From positions 9,398,341 through 9,462,340 of the forward strand of contig OZ023212.1 of the NCBI GenBank assembly GCA_963995525.1: a stretch of DNA of 64,000 nucleotides. Direction: 5' to 3'. Every line of letters begins with the position of its first letter. Within the stretch, counting starts at the first letter, position 1. The position numbers and the translations under genes are program-made. The notes under the pieces are model-generated. The model made no database searches, had not been told where the DNA came from, and saw nothing but the letters and a program-made list of their open reading frames with translations. Below, piece by piece: positions 12,213 through 23,915 of this stretch. The DNA comes from Escarpia spicata (lineage: Eukaryota > Annelida > Polychaeta > Sabellida > Siboglinidae).

Positions 12213-13890
12213 CAAAAACCTGCGTCGCCATTGGATATGAAGCGGATAATGCTGGCATCTGCTGCGAAGTCGTGTGAACTCGACCCACTGCCAACATCGC
12301 TCGTGAAACGTCATATTGATGCTCTGTTCTGTCCTGGCCCGAATCATCAATGCCTCGCTATCGTCTGCGGTGGCTCCTGCATCTATGGTGCATGCTGTTG
12401 TAGTACCAATATTGAAGAAGCGAGGGTCTGATGCCAGCGTACTCACCAACTGTCGCCCAATCTCGAACATCACGTGTGATGATTGAGCTCTTCGTTGCCC
12501 AACAATTACAACACTTCATGGAGGAGAACGGTATCTACGGAATTTAGCAGAGTGCGTACCGTACACACCATAGTGCGGAAACAGCACTCGTGCGTATACA
12601 CAACGACGTTGCACAATCGATTGATAGTCGCCGGGGTGTGCTCCTAGTGTTGCTGGATCTTACTGCGGCTTTTGACACCATCGACCACACCATACTGCTG
12701 CGACGGTTGCGTGGATACGGGTTATCTGGTGACGTCCTTGCCTGGCTGACATCTTATCTGTGTGATCGAACATGCGTAGTACATGTAAAGTATAGTGTGT
12801 CGGAAATAAACACCATAATAACAGGAGTGCCACAAGGGTCTGTCTTGGGAACGATACCTTTTAACGCGTACATCGCACTTTTAACCAAACTTCTACAACA
12901 GCACCACATTCAACACCACCTATATGCAGACGACACTCAACTCTACATCACACAAGCTCTTGCGCGTATGGAGGCCTGCATACAGGAAGTGAAAATATAG
13001 CTCCATGACAACGGACTCGTGATGAATGACAACACACCGGAAGACAACACGTCAACATATGTGGCCAGTTCGTTGACACCTCCGCCATTATCCGAGAACT
13101 CGGATTGGTCCTTTGACACTGATCTAGCGATTGCGTCACAAGTAGCGAACGTATGTCGCAACGCCTATCACAAATTGCAAATTGCAAAGATACGAGATTC
13201 TGTTACCACCAGTGCATGTAAGAGTCTGGTCTACGGACAAGTGACATCGCGACTTGACTATGGTAAAGCGATACTATTCGGAATAAACGATCGTCACCTA
13301 CACTGTCTGGAAATGGTTCAGCGGTGTCCGGCTCGAATTGTCATGCAGATTCGGCGGGACGATCGGCAGTCCATGACGACAATGCTGCGGAAATTACAAT
13401 GGCTGCCTGTTAGTTCTTACCTTAAGTTCTTACCTTAAGAACGGTCAATAATTGCCCAAGTTGAGCACTGAGACCGTCTCAAGGTTAGTTTTCTGTAGTG
13501 GCATTCCATTGTCTATTGATTTTGCTGCTATTGTTGTTGCTGTTGGCGTTATTGCTATTTTTTCTCTTTATCTTGTCTTTTCCGGTTTGCCTAGTTAGGA
13601 GGCGTATTGAGGTTAAGATACTCGTTCTTGTGCACAGGGCATTATACAATAGTACACTAGAGTACCTTCCGGCACTATTACACTAATATACACCACGCCG
13701 TTCCCTACGCTCTGCAAACGGGTTACTCTTGGTAGTTCCTAGAGTGAACTTATAACGTTTCGGCCGCCGTGCATTTGCTTGTGCTGGCCCCACTTTGTGG
13801 AACAAACTTCCCATGAACATGCGCAACAACGACAATCTCCCTCAATTTAAGAAACAACTAAATACATTGATCTTCTCCGCTTAATCCGTT
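12213..13890 (+). pseudogene. CR1/Jockey-like retrotransposon ORF2, RT domain, decayed
   Basis: Pieces in order: an SCELDPLPTSLVK region (12240-12310); a VPILKKRGSD..NCRPISN region (about 12400-12465); RT motif A in DLTAAFDTIDHTILL (12655 onward); GVPQGSVLG (about 12825); YADDTQLYI (about 12920); then post-RT blocks (SRLDYGKAILFG, IEVKILVLVHRALYNSTLEYLPALLH in separate frames) to about 13690, with a W/F/L-rich tail near 13880. At least three frame breaks and several stops separate these parts. The catalytic YADD is kept. No endonuclease precedes it, so the copy is 5'-truncated. A (TTA)n stretch near 14190 may be its 3' tail. Confidence 0.85.
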
Positions 13891-15084
13891 TTATATAACT
13901 GACATTGGACTTTAACACACATATTACATATTATCTTATTTATTATCATTATAGTATTCATGGCATTAGTGTTTTTTTATATTTAACACATTTAATATTA
14001 CTTTTAACGAATGCAGTTTAATTTGTAAATATATATTTAAAATAATTTACACTGGGAACATTCTACCGTTTTAACATGTTTTATAGCCTATTGTTATTAT
14101 TATTTTATTATTTACCTGGACTAATTATAATTTTAAGCTATTTAGTGTTTTAATGCTTGTACACACCCGTGAACGGTGTCAACATAACGTTTTATTATTA
14201 TTATAGTAATAATTGCTGCGTTGGTGCTTAACGGCATAGCATGTGTATACCACTCATCTCAATATAATATCATACAGGCGTTGCCTGTTGTAAAGACCTT
14301 ATTACGTTGTGGCGCCCAGACACATTGATAGGACAATGGTTAACGCGTCGTGTATTTGAGGCAATATTCACCGCTCAAAAAGATGTTGCACTTTCCCAAT
14401 GAATCTGCAATGTAATTCAATTCCTAAGTCAACATTAGCCACTTTTCTTAGCTCGCAAGCTCACAAGAGCAACAGCTTTCAATAAAAGGCATTAACTTCC
14501 TTAATTATGAAGATATTCGTGTAATTTAAAAGTACTGCAAAATTAATCTACTAAATATACATTTTTAATACGTGTTTTGATGCAATAAGTTAAAACTATG
14601 GTTCGTGTCACAAGGCGTTAGGGTACACATGTCAGGATGGTTCCTTTCTATTACTAGCATGACCCCGAAAGGACGGCACCAGTTGTTCTTTTCCGATCGT
14701 TTATTCACACGCACGAAATGACTGTAACAATGTTTTTTTCTTCCAGTAACAATGTCATAACTACATACATAACAAATGATCATTGCATATTAACCGAGAA
14801 CCATATATCCACCGAAGCTACTATACCTCTACTGTACCAGCAAAAATACCAATATTAACCTGTCTTTCCCTTTCATCAACAGGAGTGCACAACTAGGCGA
14901 AACCTTGTAAATTTGGCAAAATAGCCATGTCACGATAAATTAACAAACTAATGGCACTGCCACAATACATCATATAATAGCCATTAATTCGGGCCATTCA
15001 CGTGTGGTATTGCTGGCCACTAGGACATAATTACACGCAATGCAACTTGTCTGTCACATATATAAATATAACATTAAGTATTTA
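13891..15084. other. LINE 3' flank and AT-rich DNA
   Basis: Probable 3' UTR of the element at 12213 to about 14200; beyond that no features were recognised. Confidence 0.45.
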
Positions 15085-15430
15085 TATCTGCCAACTTTTT
15101 TGTTGAAATCCGGGAGATTCAACAGCGGTTCGGCACGCTCGCTTCCTGTGTCGCGCTGTCTCGGATCTTGACATTGGAAGACAGGGTGCTGTTGGAGATT
15201 TTTTGCCAGGCCTTCATCCATTCGCTGTCTCGAAGATGGGGAGGGGTACTGTTGGAGGTGTTTGCCTGAAATCCAGCTGTTCGGCACGTCACCCGTGATG
15301 TTGTGGTGTCGTGCTGTCTCAAAGACGGGGGTGTTGTTGTTGGAGATTTTCAGAGAAAATCCGAGAGATTTGCCTGTATTCCGGGAGACCAGGAGACTCC
15401 CGGATTTCACGGGAGAGTTGGCAGGTATAA
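15085..15430 (+). repeat. Degenerate tandem repeat element with CTGTTGGAGATTTT motif
   Basis: Motifs near GGTGCTGTTGGAGATTTT recur around 15187, 15250 and 15335, separated by GCTGTCTC..GA spacers. It ends ACTCCCGGATTTCACGGGAG and AGTTGGCAG. An inverted relative lies at 4365, and related tandem motifs at 19255-19665. Confidence 0.6.
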
Positions 15431-16751
15431 GTATTGTTCACCTGTCCACAGGACTCCACGTCAGAAAATGTGTTCTTTACTTTCAAGTATGTATTTATAA
15501 CATTGACGTACATTCTTACCACAGATATGTGACGTACTATTTAAATCACCGTGATATCAAAATTTGATATGTAACCCAGTAATTAGTAGACATATACCTG
15601 ATTGTGTCTGAGGAAGGCAGTTACGAAAGGTAAGGGGTAATGTTAGTATTTTGGTTGTGTATGCAATACATTACATTCTTTGTCAGAAAAGTTAGTGTTG
15701 TTTTATTTGAAAATGAACTGGGAATGTTGTGAAATAAAAATATAGTCGTCATGCACCAGACAAATCTGATGCGGCGATTATTTACGTTGTAAACTGTTGT
15801 ACTAGCCATGAGAGTGTGGATAATAACATCTCACAATATGGATAAAAACAACATACATAACTGAAAATACTTAGCACAATCACCTGAGAACATATCATTA
15901 TTCAGGCTAATAAATGGTTAGCCACAATATACTGGTATACTGAGCGGCGTAAACAGTTTTTAAAACAAACTTTAAAAGTTTTATTTGACACTTTCAGACG
16001 AACGGGCTCAAAGATTGTATATTGTTTCCCTTTAAATAGTCTACATGCATGGACATTCTGTGCTTGTGATATGTCATATACACCGAGTCACTGACACACC
16101 ACCCTGTCCGCACACAGTCACACGCATCAGTTAATCACGGATGACATCAACACGGTACAGAAGAACAGTTTGGCCACTGTTATGATCTCGCTGAGTATTA
16201 TTTAAAACATTACTTTAATAGAATGTCTTAATGGAATTTCTGACAGTCATGTTTTTCTAAACTGCCTCACAGTGTCTTTTAGAAATGATTTAGTAACTGA
16301 TATAAAATATGGCAGCACTAGTGCACTACATCGTTGTCAACAAACTCATATTTTCAATTTTATTTTGTATTATTGTATTATTTTCGCCCAGTGAAGCATT
16401 TCCAAAACACCGCTCACGCAATCCGGCGACATTCGATTCGTGTTGTCAATGTCAGCCAAGTTTTGGTTTTCGTGTTTTTTGACATTTCAATGTCTAAAAC
16501 AACGTTTTTAATCGTGTGTTTGCATTCAATCAATCAAAGAACTTTTACTGATTTAAAATATTGATATTTTGAACAAACACAGTTGGTAATATTACATTGC
16601 AAGGCACCGGCGCTCCTATGTGTCAATTCAGTTGGAGGCCCAAAACAAATGGACGGGTACCGTTACAGTAATTATTCCTATTTCCTTACCTTGCGGGGTC
16701 TTTCGGAAAAGTAAAGAATTTTTTTCTGGCATTTTTGATCGTCGGTTGCAG
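15431..16751. other. No gene recognised
   Basis: AT-rich; the part next to 16752 is probably 3' UTR of the minus-strand RT element. Confidence 0.45.
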
Positions 16752-18495
16752 CTACGCCGTACAAGATGAGCCATTACCAACACGCAGTCCCGACTCGGCC
16801 GTCATGTCAGCGGCTGATTCAGCTCTTTTCACCAGATGGCGCCACTGTTCAATTATAATACGCAATAGCGCCGAGAGACTTTGCTTGGATGTACATGTAC
16901 ATTCTTTGCTAACGGCACATAACTCATTGTGGTCGCGTGACACTTCATGTCTCAAGCAACTACACTGCGTTGCGTATACACGCGACCCAAATCGCCGGTC
17001 TTTCACATTGAAAATTACACGTGCATACTGCTTCATTATCTTATGAACGTTCAACAGCAAAACGTGTCCGCAACTGCCCCATATGACGCAGCCGTAGTCA
17101 ATCAACGGTTGCACCATCCCTGAGAAATACAGTTTCCTTGCACGTAGCGGCATTAAGCGTTTCACTTGGTTTAACAAATACAACCGACTCCGCAGCATGG
17201 AGCATAGTTTTGTCACATGTGCATTCCAAGTTAGGTTACTGTTGACGTATAAGCCAAGTAATTTGTGGCTCTGGACGGATGTCATGATATAGTTGGTGCC
17301 ATGTACGCAGAAGTTTGGTCTTGAAAGTTGTCATTTCTGCCTGGTGCCAAGTTGCATGCACTCTGTCTTATCGGCGTTTATAATCATTCGAATTTCGTTT
17401 ATCCAGTTGTATAGTGGTTTTGAGGGAGTTGTTAGTGACAGGTTTATGTCTGCAACACATTTGCCAGCCGTATATAGTGTCGAGTCATCGGCATACATGT
17501 CAATCCGCGTGTTTGCTACTTCGAGAATGGCGTCGTTCATGAAAATAATAAAAAGCAAGGGTCCAAGTATTGAACCTAGCGGCACACCTATCGTTACCGG
17601 AAGAGGGTCTGATAACACACTGTCATATTTCACGCGTTGGTAGCGTTCGCTAAGATAAGATCGGAACCAGTCTAGCTCGTTTTCATGGCAACCATACAAC
17701 TCCAGTTTGAGTAAAATCAGATCATGGTCAACCAAGTTAAAAGCCGTTCTCAGATCGACTAATACCATGCCACAAAGTTGCCTTGGTCAATGTTGCTCAG
17801 ACAATAGTCGGTCACCTTAAGCAATACAATTTCACATGACCGAATCTCTCTAAAGCCGGATTGCTCGTGTAGCAGTATTTTAAACTCTGTAAGATATGCG
17901 GCGTAGAAAAGGTAGTGCACATGTCGTTCCAGAAGTTTACACATAATTGGCAAGACCGATATAGGTATATCATTCATGACGTCGTTCGAGTCTCCGCTTT
18001 TGTACAGCGGGACCAGTCTGGCCTTCTTCCATGATCGTGAAAAGTGCGCCTTATTGATACTAGCATTGCAAATGTTGACTATGTGCGGTGCAATGATTTC
18101 AGCACTCAGTTTTATTAGTTTACAACTGATGCCATACAATCCTGTTGCGTTTATCGCTGACATATTTCGTAGCTGTTTAAGAACAAATGCAATCGTCATA
18201 TTCGGCAATTTAAAAGACACATTTTCTGGTTTGCTTTGCCCGATAAATGACTTTAGTTTTGAGTAGTTCGACACAGTGGTTGTCGTTGTACCACATTTCG
18301 ATGCAATGTTGGCAAAATGTTCGTTGAATTGATCAGCCATCATTTTCGCGTGTGGGTGTGGCTGACTGTTCTGGTTGGTTTGTCTCGGTTGAACCGCACC
18401 CGTTGTAGCCAAAGATGATTTGATGTGACTCCATATCACGCGTGGATTTGGTGTTTGTTGTTCCAGTGATTTGATGTAGAAGTGATGTTGACATT
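16752..18495 (-). pseudogene. Jockey/CR1-like retrotransposon ORF2, RT domain, decayed
   Basis: Read on the minus strand: NEHFANIAS and FVLKQLRNMSAINATGLYGI, LVPLYKSGDSND, then after a frameshift near 17765 motif A (VDLRTAFNLVDHDLILLK), GVPLGSILGPLLF (Gln of GVPQG replaced by Leu), MYADDSTLY, and after a second frameshift near 17300 the KLLGLYVNSNLTWNAHV post-RT block and C-terminus. It is 5'-truncated near 18495. The protein cannot be made from this copy. Confidence 0.85.
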
Positions 18496-20105
18496 TCTTA
18501 CGTCAACATCGCCCCGTCGCGTAAATTAAAGCCTGCTTTAGAATATACTGCTGGGCTTGGCTAGATATCAATAAGGTGAAATACCATAATGTTGGTAATG
18601 CGGCTATCCCTAAAGGCTTATTGTGACTGGTTTGCCCAGCGCACTCAGTTCGCATTGTCGACCGACAACCACACAAGTACATGATTATTAATCATTATTA
18701 TTTACGTTTTAGCATAGCGTAACCATATTTGATCAATTCAATGGACTTGTAGAGGAATATTCAATGGCCTGCTCAACAGTTCATTATGCACTAATATAGC
18801 TCTGGTATAGCTAGCATAGAAGATAACATATGTATTTATGATTTGCTGTAGTAATATCATAAAATAAATGGCCAAATATTCACTTCATGTTTTTTATAAG
18901 ATGACAATGATTTAATAATGTTCTTTATAAGTGTTTAACCCATGATGATCATATGTGGGATAGTAAATAAAAATTAAGCAAAGTTGTATTCGTTTTACGT
19001 TCCCCACATTTTAAATTTGTGTTTATTTTACAAAACAAACTTATAAAGATTACAGTATAAGTCTTTCACCACATTAAATGGTTGTTATTGTGTCACCCAC
19101 GGCCATTATTGCTGATACTGTTTGAGCAATCGTCTGTTCAACTTGTTTGTTCGTTGAACATCAAATTATGGATGCTGCAATCTCTTGGACTGAGATTTTA
19201 TATAATTTCGGCTACGTCAAAATAACGAAGACACCGTACGAATGACGGAGATTTGGCATTAATTCAGGTGATGGGGTGGGGTGGGGTGTGGTGGGACTGA
19301 GCCGAGCTTCCGTACTCCTCTGCTGTCGGACATGACTAAAGAAAACGGGAACGGGATACTGTTGAAGATTATTTTTTCTTGGAGACGTTCTACTTATCTG
19401 TCGCAGTGTCACTCATCACATCCAATGTGTGGGACACGACAACGGAAGACGGGAGTGCTGTTGAAAATAATTAACGGTTACGTTCCACATGTTTGCCGGA
19501 ATCTCAGTTGTCACTTCGATGCCGTGGAACATGACATCGGGAGACGGGTGGGAGTGTTATTGGAGATTATCTGTGGTTTTGTTCTCGGTTATTGCCAGCG
19601 CATTACGATGCTGTCGCGCATAATTCGCATGATGGACGCGGGGTCCTGTTGAAGATTTTCAGGGACCAACCACAAAATGGCGCAGCGTCAGCTCGGAGGG
19701 TGCAATTCGGATGACGCTCACCAAACATATCCTACAAATTACCAAATAGTTAGGGCTAAGCCCCGAGTATCGATATTGGTGAGCTCAACTTGGGGAGTTG
19801 AGCCCCTTCCCCCTTTCCGACGTCATTGTTTCAAGATTGCACGTCTGGAAGATCAACATATGACCATTTCCATAGTGTCCGATATCAACCAGTCACAGGA
19901 CATGACTCATGATATGTGCCACGCTGAGAACGTGATGGGCGTTATTCCAAAGGGTAGGGTTGCACCGGTCATCGTACAGCGGTTAAATAAACAACAAAGC
20001 GGCGTTGTTTGTTTGTTCCACGTTGTTACTTTTGATACATTCCCTTAACACGTGTAAAAAGGAGTTTCTCAAAAATTCTAAACACCTTGTGTGTTTGCCG
20101 CTGTT
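18496..20105. other. No gene recognised
   Basis: Apart from the degenerate repeats at 19255-19665 nothing is identifiable. Frames at 19281-20048 lie on those repeats. Confidence 0.45.
19255..19665 (+). repeat. Degenerate ~100-bp tandem repeats (same family as 15.1 kb)
   Basis: GATACTGTTGAAGATTATTT, GAGTGCTGTTGAAAATAATT, GAGTGTTATTGGAGATTATC and GTCCTGTTGAAGATTTTCAG recur about every 95-100 bp, with GACACGACA / GAACATGACA spacers. Confidence 0.5.
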
Positions 20106-20262
20106 CGCTGCCCTCGGATGAAATGCCATATGCATTGATAGCACTGACATTGGCAGAGAGCGCAATCTTATTCTCAATCGGAGTCTCATTGTTTGTGAAA
20201 GTCGCTCGCTACCATTCACAATACTGTCAATGCATATGGCATTTCCCCCGAGGGCAGCGGAC
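20106..20262. repeat. Hairpin with ~35-bp inverted arms
   Basis: CTGCCCTCGGATGAAATGCC plus ATATGCATTGA (from about 20109) is the reverse complement of TCAATGCATATGGCATTTCC plus CCCGAGGGCAG (to about 20260), with two or three mismatches and a loop of about 85 bp. It may be a MITE or a structured RNA; no ORF. Confidence 0.75.
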
Positions 20263-21389
20263 CATGCGACCGACTTATTTACAGGACACCTGCCCGCACT
20301 GTTGATGTAGACCTACTTTGTAGGAGCAATTAATGAGGCCGCGTGAAATTCATGTGACAAGATGTTCCGGGTATAGTACCTGACTCAACAGTTTACACGA
20401 TTTTCTCGATATGGATAAATCGATGATGATTTTACTTGTCACACAAAGCGGACACGGTAGTGATCGGTGTCGGTGTCGCCATATTTTTGGCCTACCTATG
20501 TGCTGAGTCAACAAGTCACCAATGCTATTCAGCTAGAGACAAGTTTATATAATACGTGTCGTTATTTAACATAGAAAAATGCCTTTTCAACGTCAACACA
20601 CATATAACTAATGCGACCACCTCTTACATAGCCAGACAAGAAGTTGGTTTGCAACATTGAACATAGAGATTATTGAGTTAATAGCTTGCACGCCGAGTGA
20701 TATCTAATACTTAAGGTTAAATCACTATGCACAGCACAACATCACGTGATCGTTTATTTATCTGGGTACGATATTCTTTCTGTACTTGTATGTGTGTGGG
20801 GATATAATCTTCCCAAAATGTGTCTATGTCACAATGTTTAAATACTGTCGCACACACTATTGCAGTGTTCAAAGGAAGATCGAATATAAAAGTTAATGGT
20901 GTTAGCCATAATGTACTTTCTTATCTAAATGCACAGTCTAAATGTTCTCAAATTTTGGAACGTTTGTAGCGATTCACGAATTTTCCGACTGATGTGCGCC
21001 AATCATAACGAAGTAGGTGAAAACAAGACGAGTTTTGGAAAATAATGTTGACGAATAACGTTATATATGCCCTGTTATGCACAATTAATATCAATTACAT
21101 AATTAACGCTAACTAATCAGGAATACTCTAAACTTGCAAGTTGAACAGGTTGACCTCAGTCCTGATCATACGATGATTTACACCGGCTAGCAGCTGTCAG
21201 CTGAACAGAGCGACACGCCCGAGCGAGTTGGCGTTGATGAGACTGAGACGTCGCCCTGACTTGATACCGCTAGATATTTAACCATTGATATCAAAAGAAT
21301 GGTATAGTGTCTGAATCTGTTGCACCTCCATTGATTGATTCGCGTGCGATGTGTGAACTCGCTCAAGGTTAACTTCATATTCCACGTTT
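20263..21389. other. Downstream flank or 3' UTR of the LRR gene
   Basis: The sequence next to 21390 is presumably its 3' UTR on the minus strand. No AATAAA or ATTAAA was seen in the first ~300 bp; the rest is unremarkable. Confidence 0.4.
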
Positions 21390-21504
21390 TCATTTCATGG
21401 CGATTGTATCATAAATGGCCGGAGTCGTATCTATTTCCTCAGGCCGAGGGTGTGAATAATGGTCCGCTTCCGAGTCAGCGGTCCTGCATTTGGCGCGTTT
21501 CCTT
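21390..21504 (-). CDS. LRR gene exon 5: cytoplasmic tail and stop
   Basis: The acceptor TGTGTTCTTCCAG precedes a 115-bp coding exon. The first base completes an Arg codon with exon 4, giving an R-RKRAK basic stop-transfer run, then a polar tail ending [10 protein letters not shown] and TGA at 21392-21390. YDTI fits a YxxI/L/V sorting or SH2-type site but lacks the S/I/V/L at -2 of a canonical ITIM. Confidence 0.78.
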
Positions 21505-23827
21505 CTGGAAGAACACACATAGACACGTATTTACAAGTTATTTTTCATTATATTACTTACATTAAGTACATGTTGCGTCGTTGTGCATTGGGAACTCGGC
21601 ATTACGTTCCCGTATAGTGTACATCAAGGATCACCTAGCTTGGACTAGTGCTACACACAAGGTTGCGCTTCATCTTTATTCTACATGAATTATCAACGCT
21701 TATGCGTATAGGGCCTACTGTCATACCTGTTGGTGTAGACCAGTGCAACAGCCAATACAGCACTATCATACCTGTTGGTGTAGACCAGTGCAACAGCCAA
21801 CACAGCACTATCATACCTGTTGGTGTAGACCAGTGCAACAGCCAATACAGCACTATCATACATGTTGGTGTAGACCAGTGCAACTGTCAATACAGCACTA
21901 TCATACCTGTTGGTGTAGACCAGTGCAACTGCCAATACAGCACTATCATACCTGTTGGTGTAGACCAGTGCAACAGCCAATACAGCACTATCATACCTGT
22001 TGGTGTAGACCAGTGCAACAGCCAACACAGCACTATCATACCTGTTGGTGTAGACCAGTGCAACAGCCAATACAGCACTATCATACCTGTTGGTGTAGAC
22101 CAGTGCAACAGCCAATACAGCAGTAAGAGTGGCGAATGCGATCATCAATATACGTTCTGGAAATCGAAACAATTGCATACATATACATATGTGAGTTTAA
22201 TGATTAGCGCAACATAGGTAATCCCGCAATATATTTTTCCGATGTTCACCGTGAGCATGGGTTGTCATAGCTAGTGTAATTTCACGTCACACAAGCATAG
22301 GCCACTTATTATTATTATTATTAAATTCGTGTTAATTATAGTATTATCATCATTATTATAATTATAATTATAATAATAATAAGTATTATTATTATTATCG
22401 CAGCGTTATACCGTGATAAATCCTTTAACAGGATAAATCCTTTAACAGGATTTAACAAGATATAATTCCAGCTCATTTCAAATTTTTAATGTTTTGCATT
22501 ACAATTGAATCATCTGCCTTTCCCGACTATTATATTAATGTATGTAGATTATTTTGTAAATGCTGTTTATTTATTTTGTTTGTTACCCATCTTGTTATAT
22601 CTTCGTCCAAATTGTAGATATTTAGTTTTATTAAGAATAATGTGCCCCAATACTGATCTTGGTTTTATCATACACAAAAAACATATTTCCATTTTGAAAA
22701 ACCTGCTCGTCAACTACTACCCGGTGTCTGCTTCAGTAACTGATGTTTCTATATAGTCGATTACGTCATCAGTAATCATTGACGTAGGACTTTGTCGAAA
22801 GCATTCTGAAAATCTAAGTTAATAATATATAATAGTGACCCATTTCCGGATTATACAGTTAATGTCCATCCATTAAATGGTACTAGTAATGAACTATAGT
22901 GTATTATATTTTCTGAAATACCCATTCAGGCCTTCTGCCATAAAGAGTTTGTTCAAAATGTTCTAATGATTCAGTGTTATCGCGAATGCTCCTTGCATAT
23001 TAGCATTTTGTTGTGATGTGTTGTATTAATTTATTAATTATACAAATATAAGCGTGCACATACATAACGTATAAATACAGAAAACATTAAATAAATATAT
23101 ATATAATATTATATATATATATATATACACATAATATCAGTCCAAAAATTAAACACATTTTTATAAATGATGCTACATACAATAAAACCTATAAAAAAGT
23201 AAAAAGAGCTATCCCCCAGGAGAACCCAGAGCCTACGAAAAAAAAATTGTACCTATTTGTTTATACATTGCTTTAAATTATCGAAAAGGAAAGCCCATAT
23301 TTACTCGAAGATTGAACACCATAAATATGCATAAACTGGAAACAATGCCAGACACCGCTTTGTAAGAATTGTATCTTCCACGATTATTTTGACTCTTACC
23401 TATATTGATCTTGCTGATGGTATTTGATTTGGACGCATTATTACTGCCACCAGATGTAGTAGACCGCTGTGCTGGAGACGTTATCGTAGAAATGGTTGTA
23501 ACGGCAAAGTCGTCTCTACTGCCGCTGTGCGTTGTGATTCCGCTAGCTCGACTCTCCGTCGTTGAAATGACTGTAACAGCAGATATGTCTTGTTACATGC
23601 CGCCGCAGCGTGTACATTGCCTTTGAAATTTGACTTTATAAATCGGCCTATTAAAGATATTTGAAGTTAATCGTGACTGATCGTTTTACGTGATCTCGCT
23701 AGCACCAACCAACATCATCCAACAAAGCATGGCGATCAATTGGCACACCAAATTATTACTTGGTACGCGCTTTTCTCCGCTATTCTTATATATATATAGA
23801 TACATATATGTGTATATATGTATATAC

Positions 23828-23858
<31 letters not shown>

Positions 23859-23859
23859 C

Positions 23860-23915
<56 letters not shown>

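Noticed and set aside
21721..22125. CRISPR-like array
   Set aside because: The units are contiguous 45-bp tandem copies without distinct spacers, in a eukaryotic intron.
21648..22217. A 189-codon plus-strand ORF over the 45-bp array (repeats of [15 protein letters not shown])
   Set aside because: It is the antisense shadow of the array. The minus strand carries the transmembrane exon with matching splice phases.
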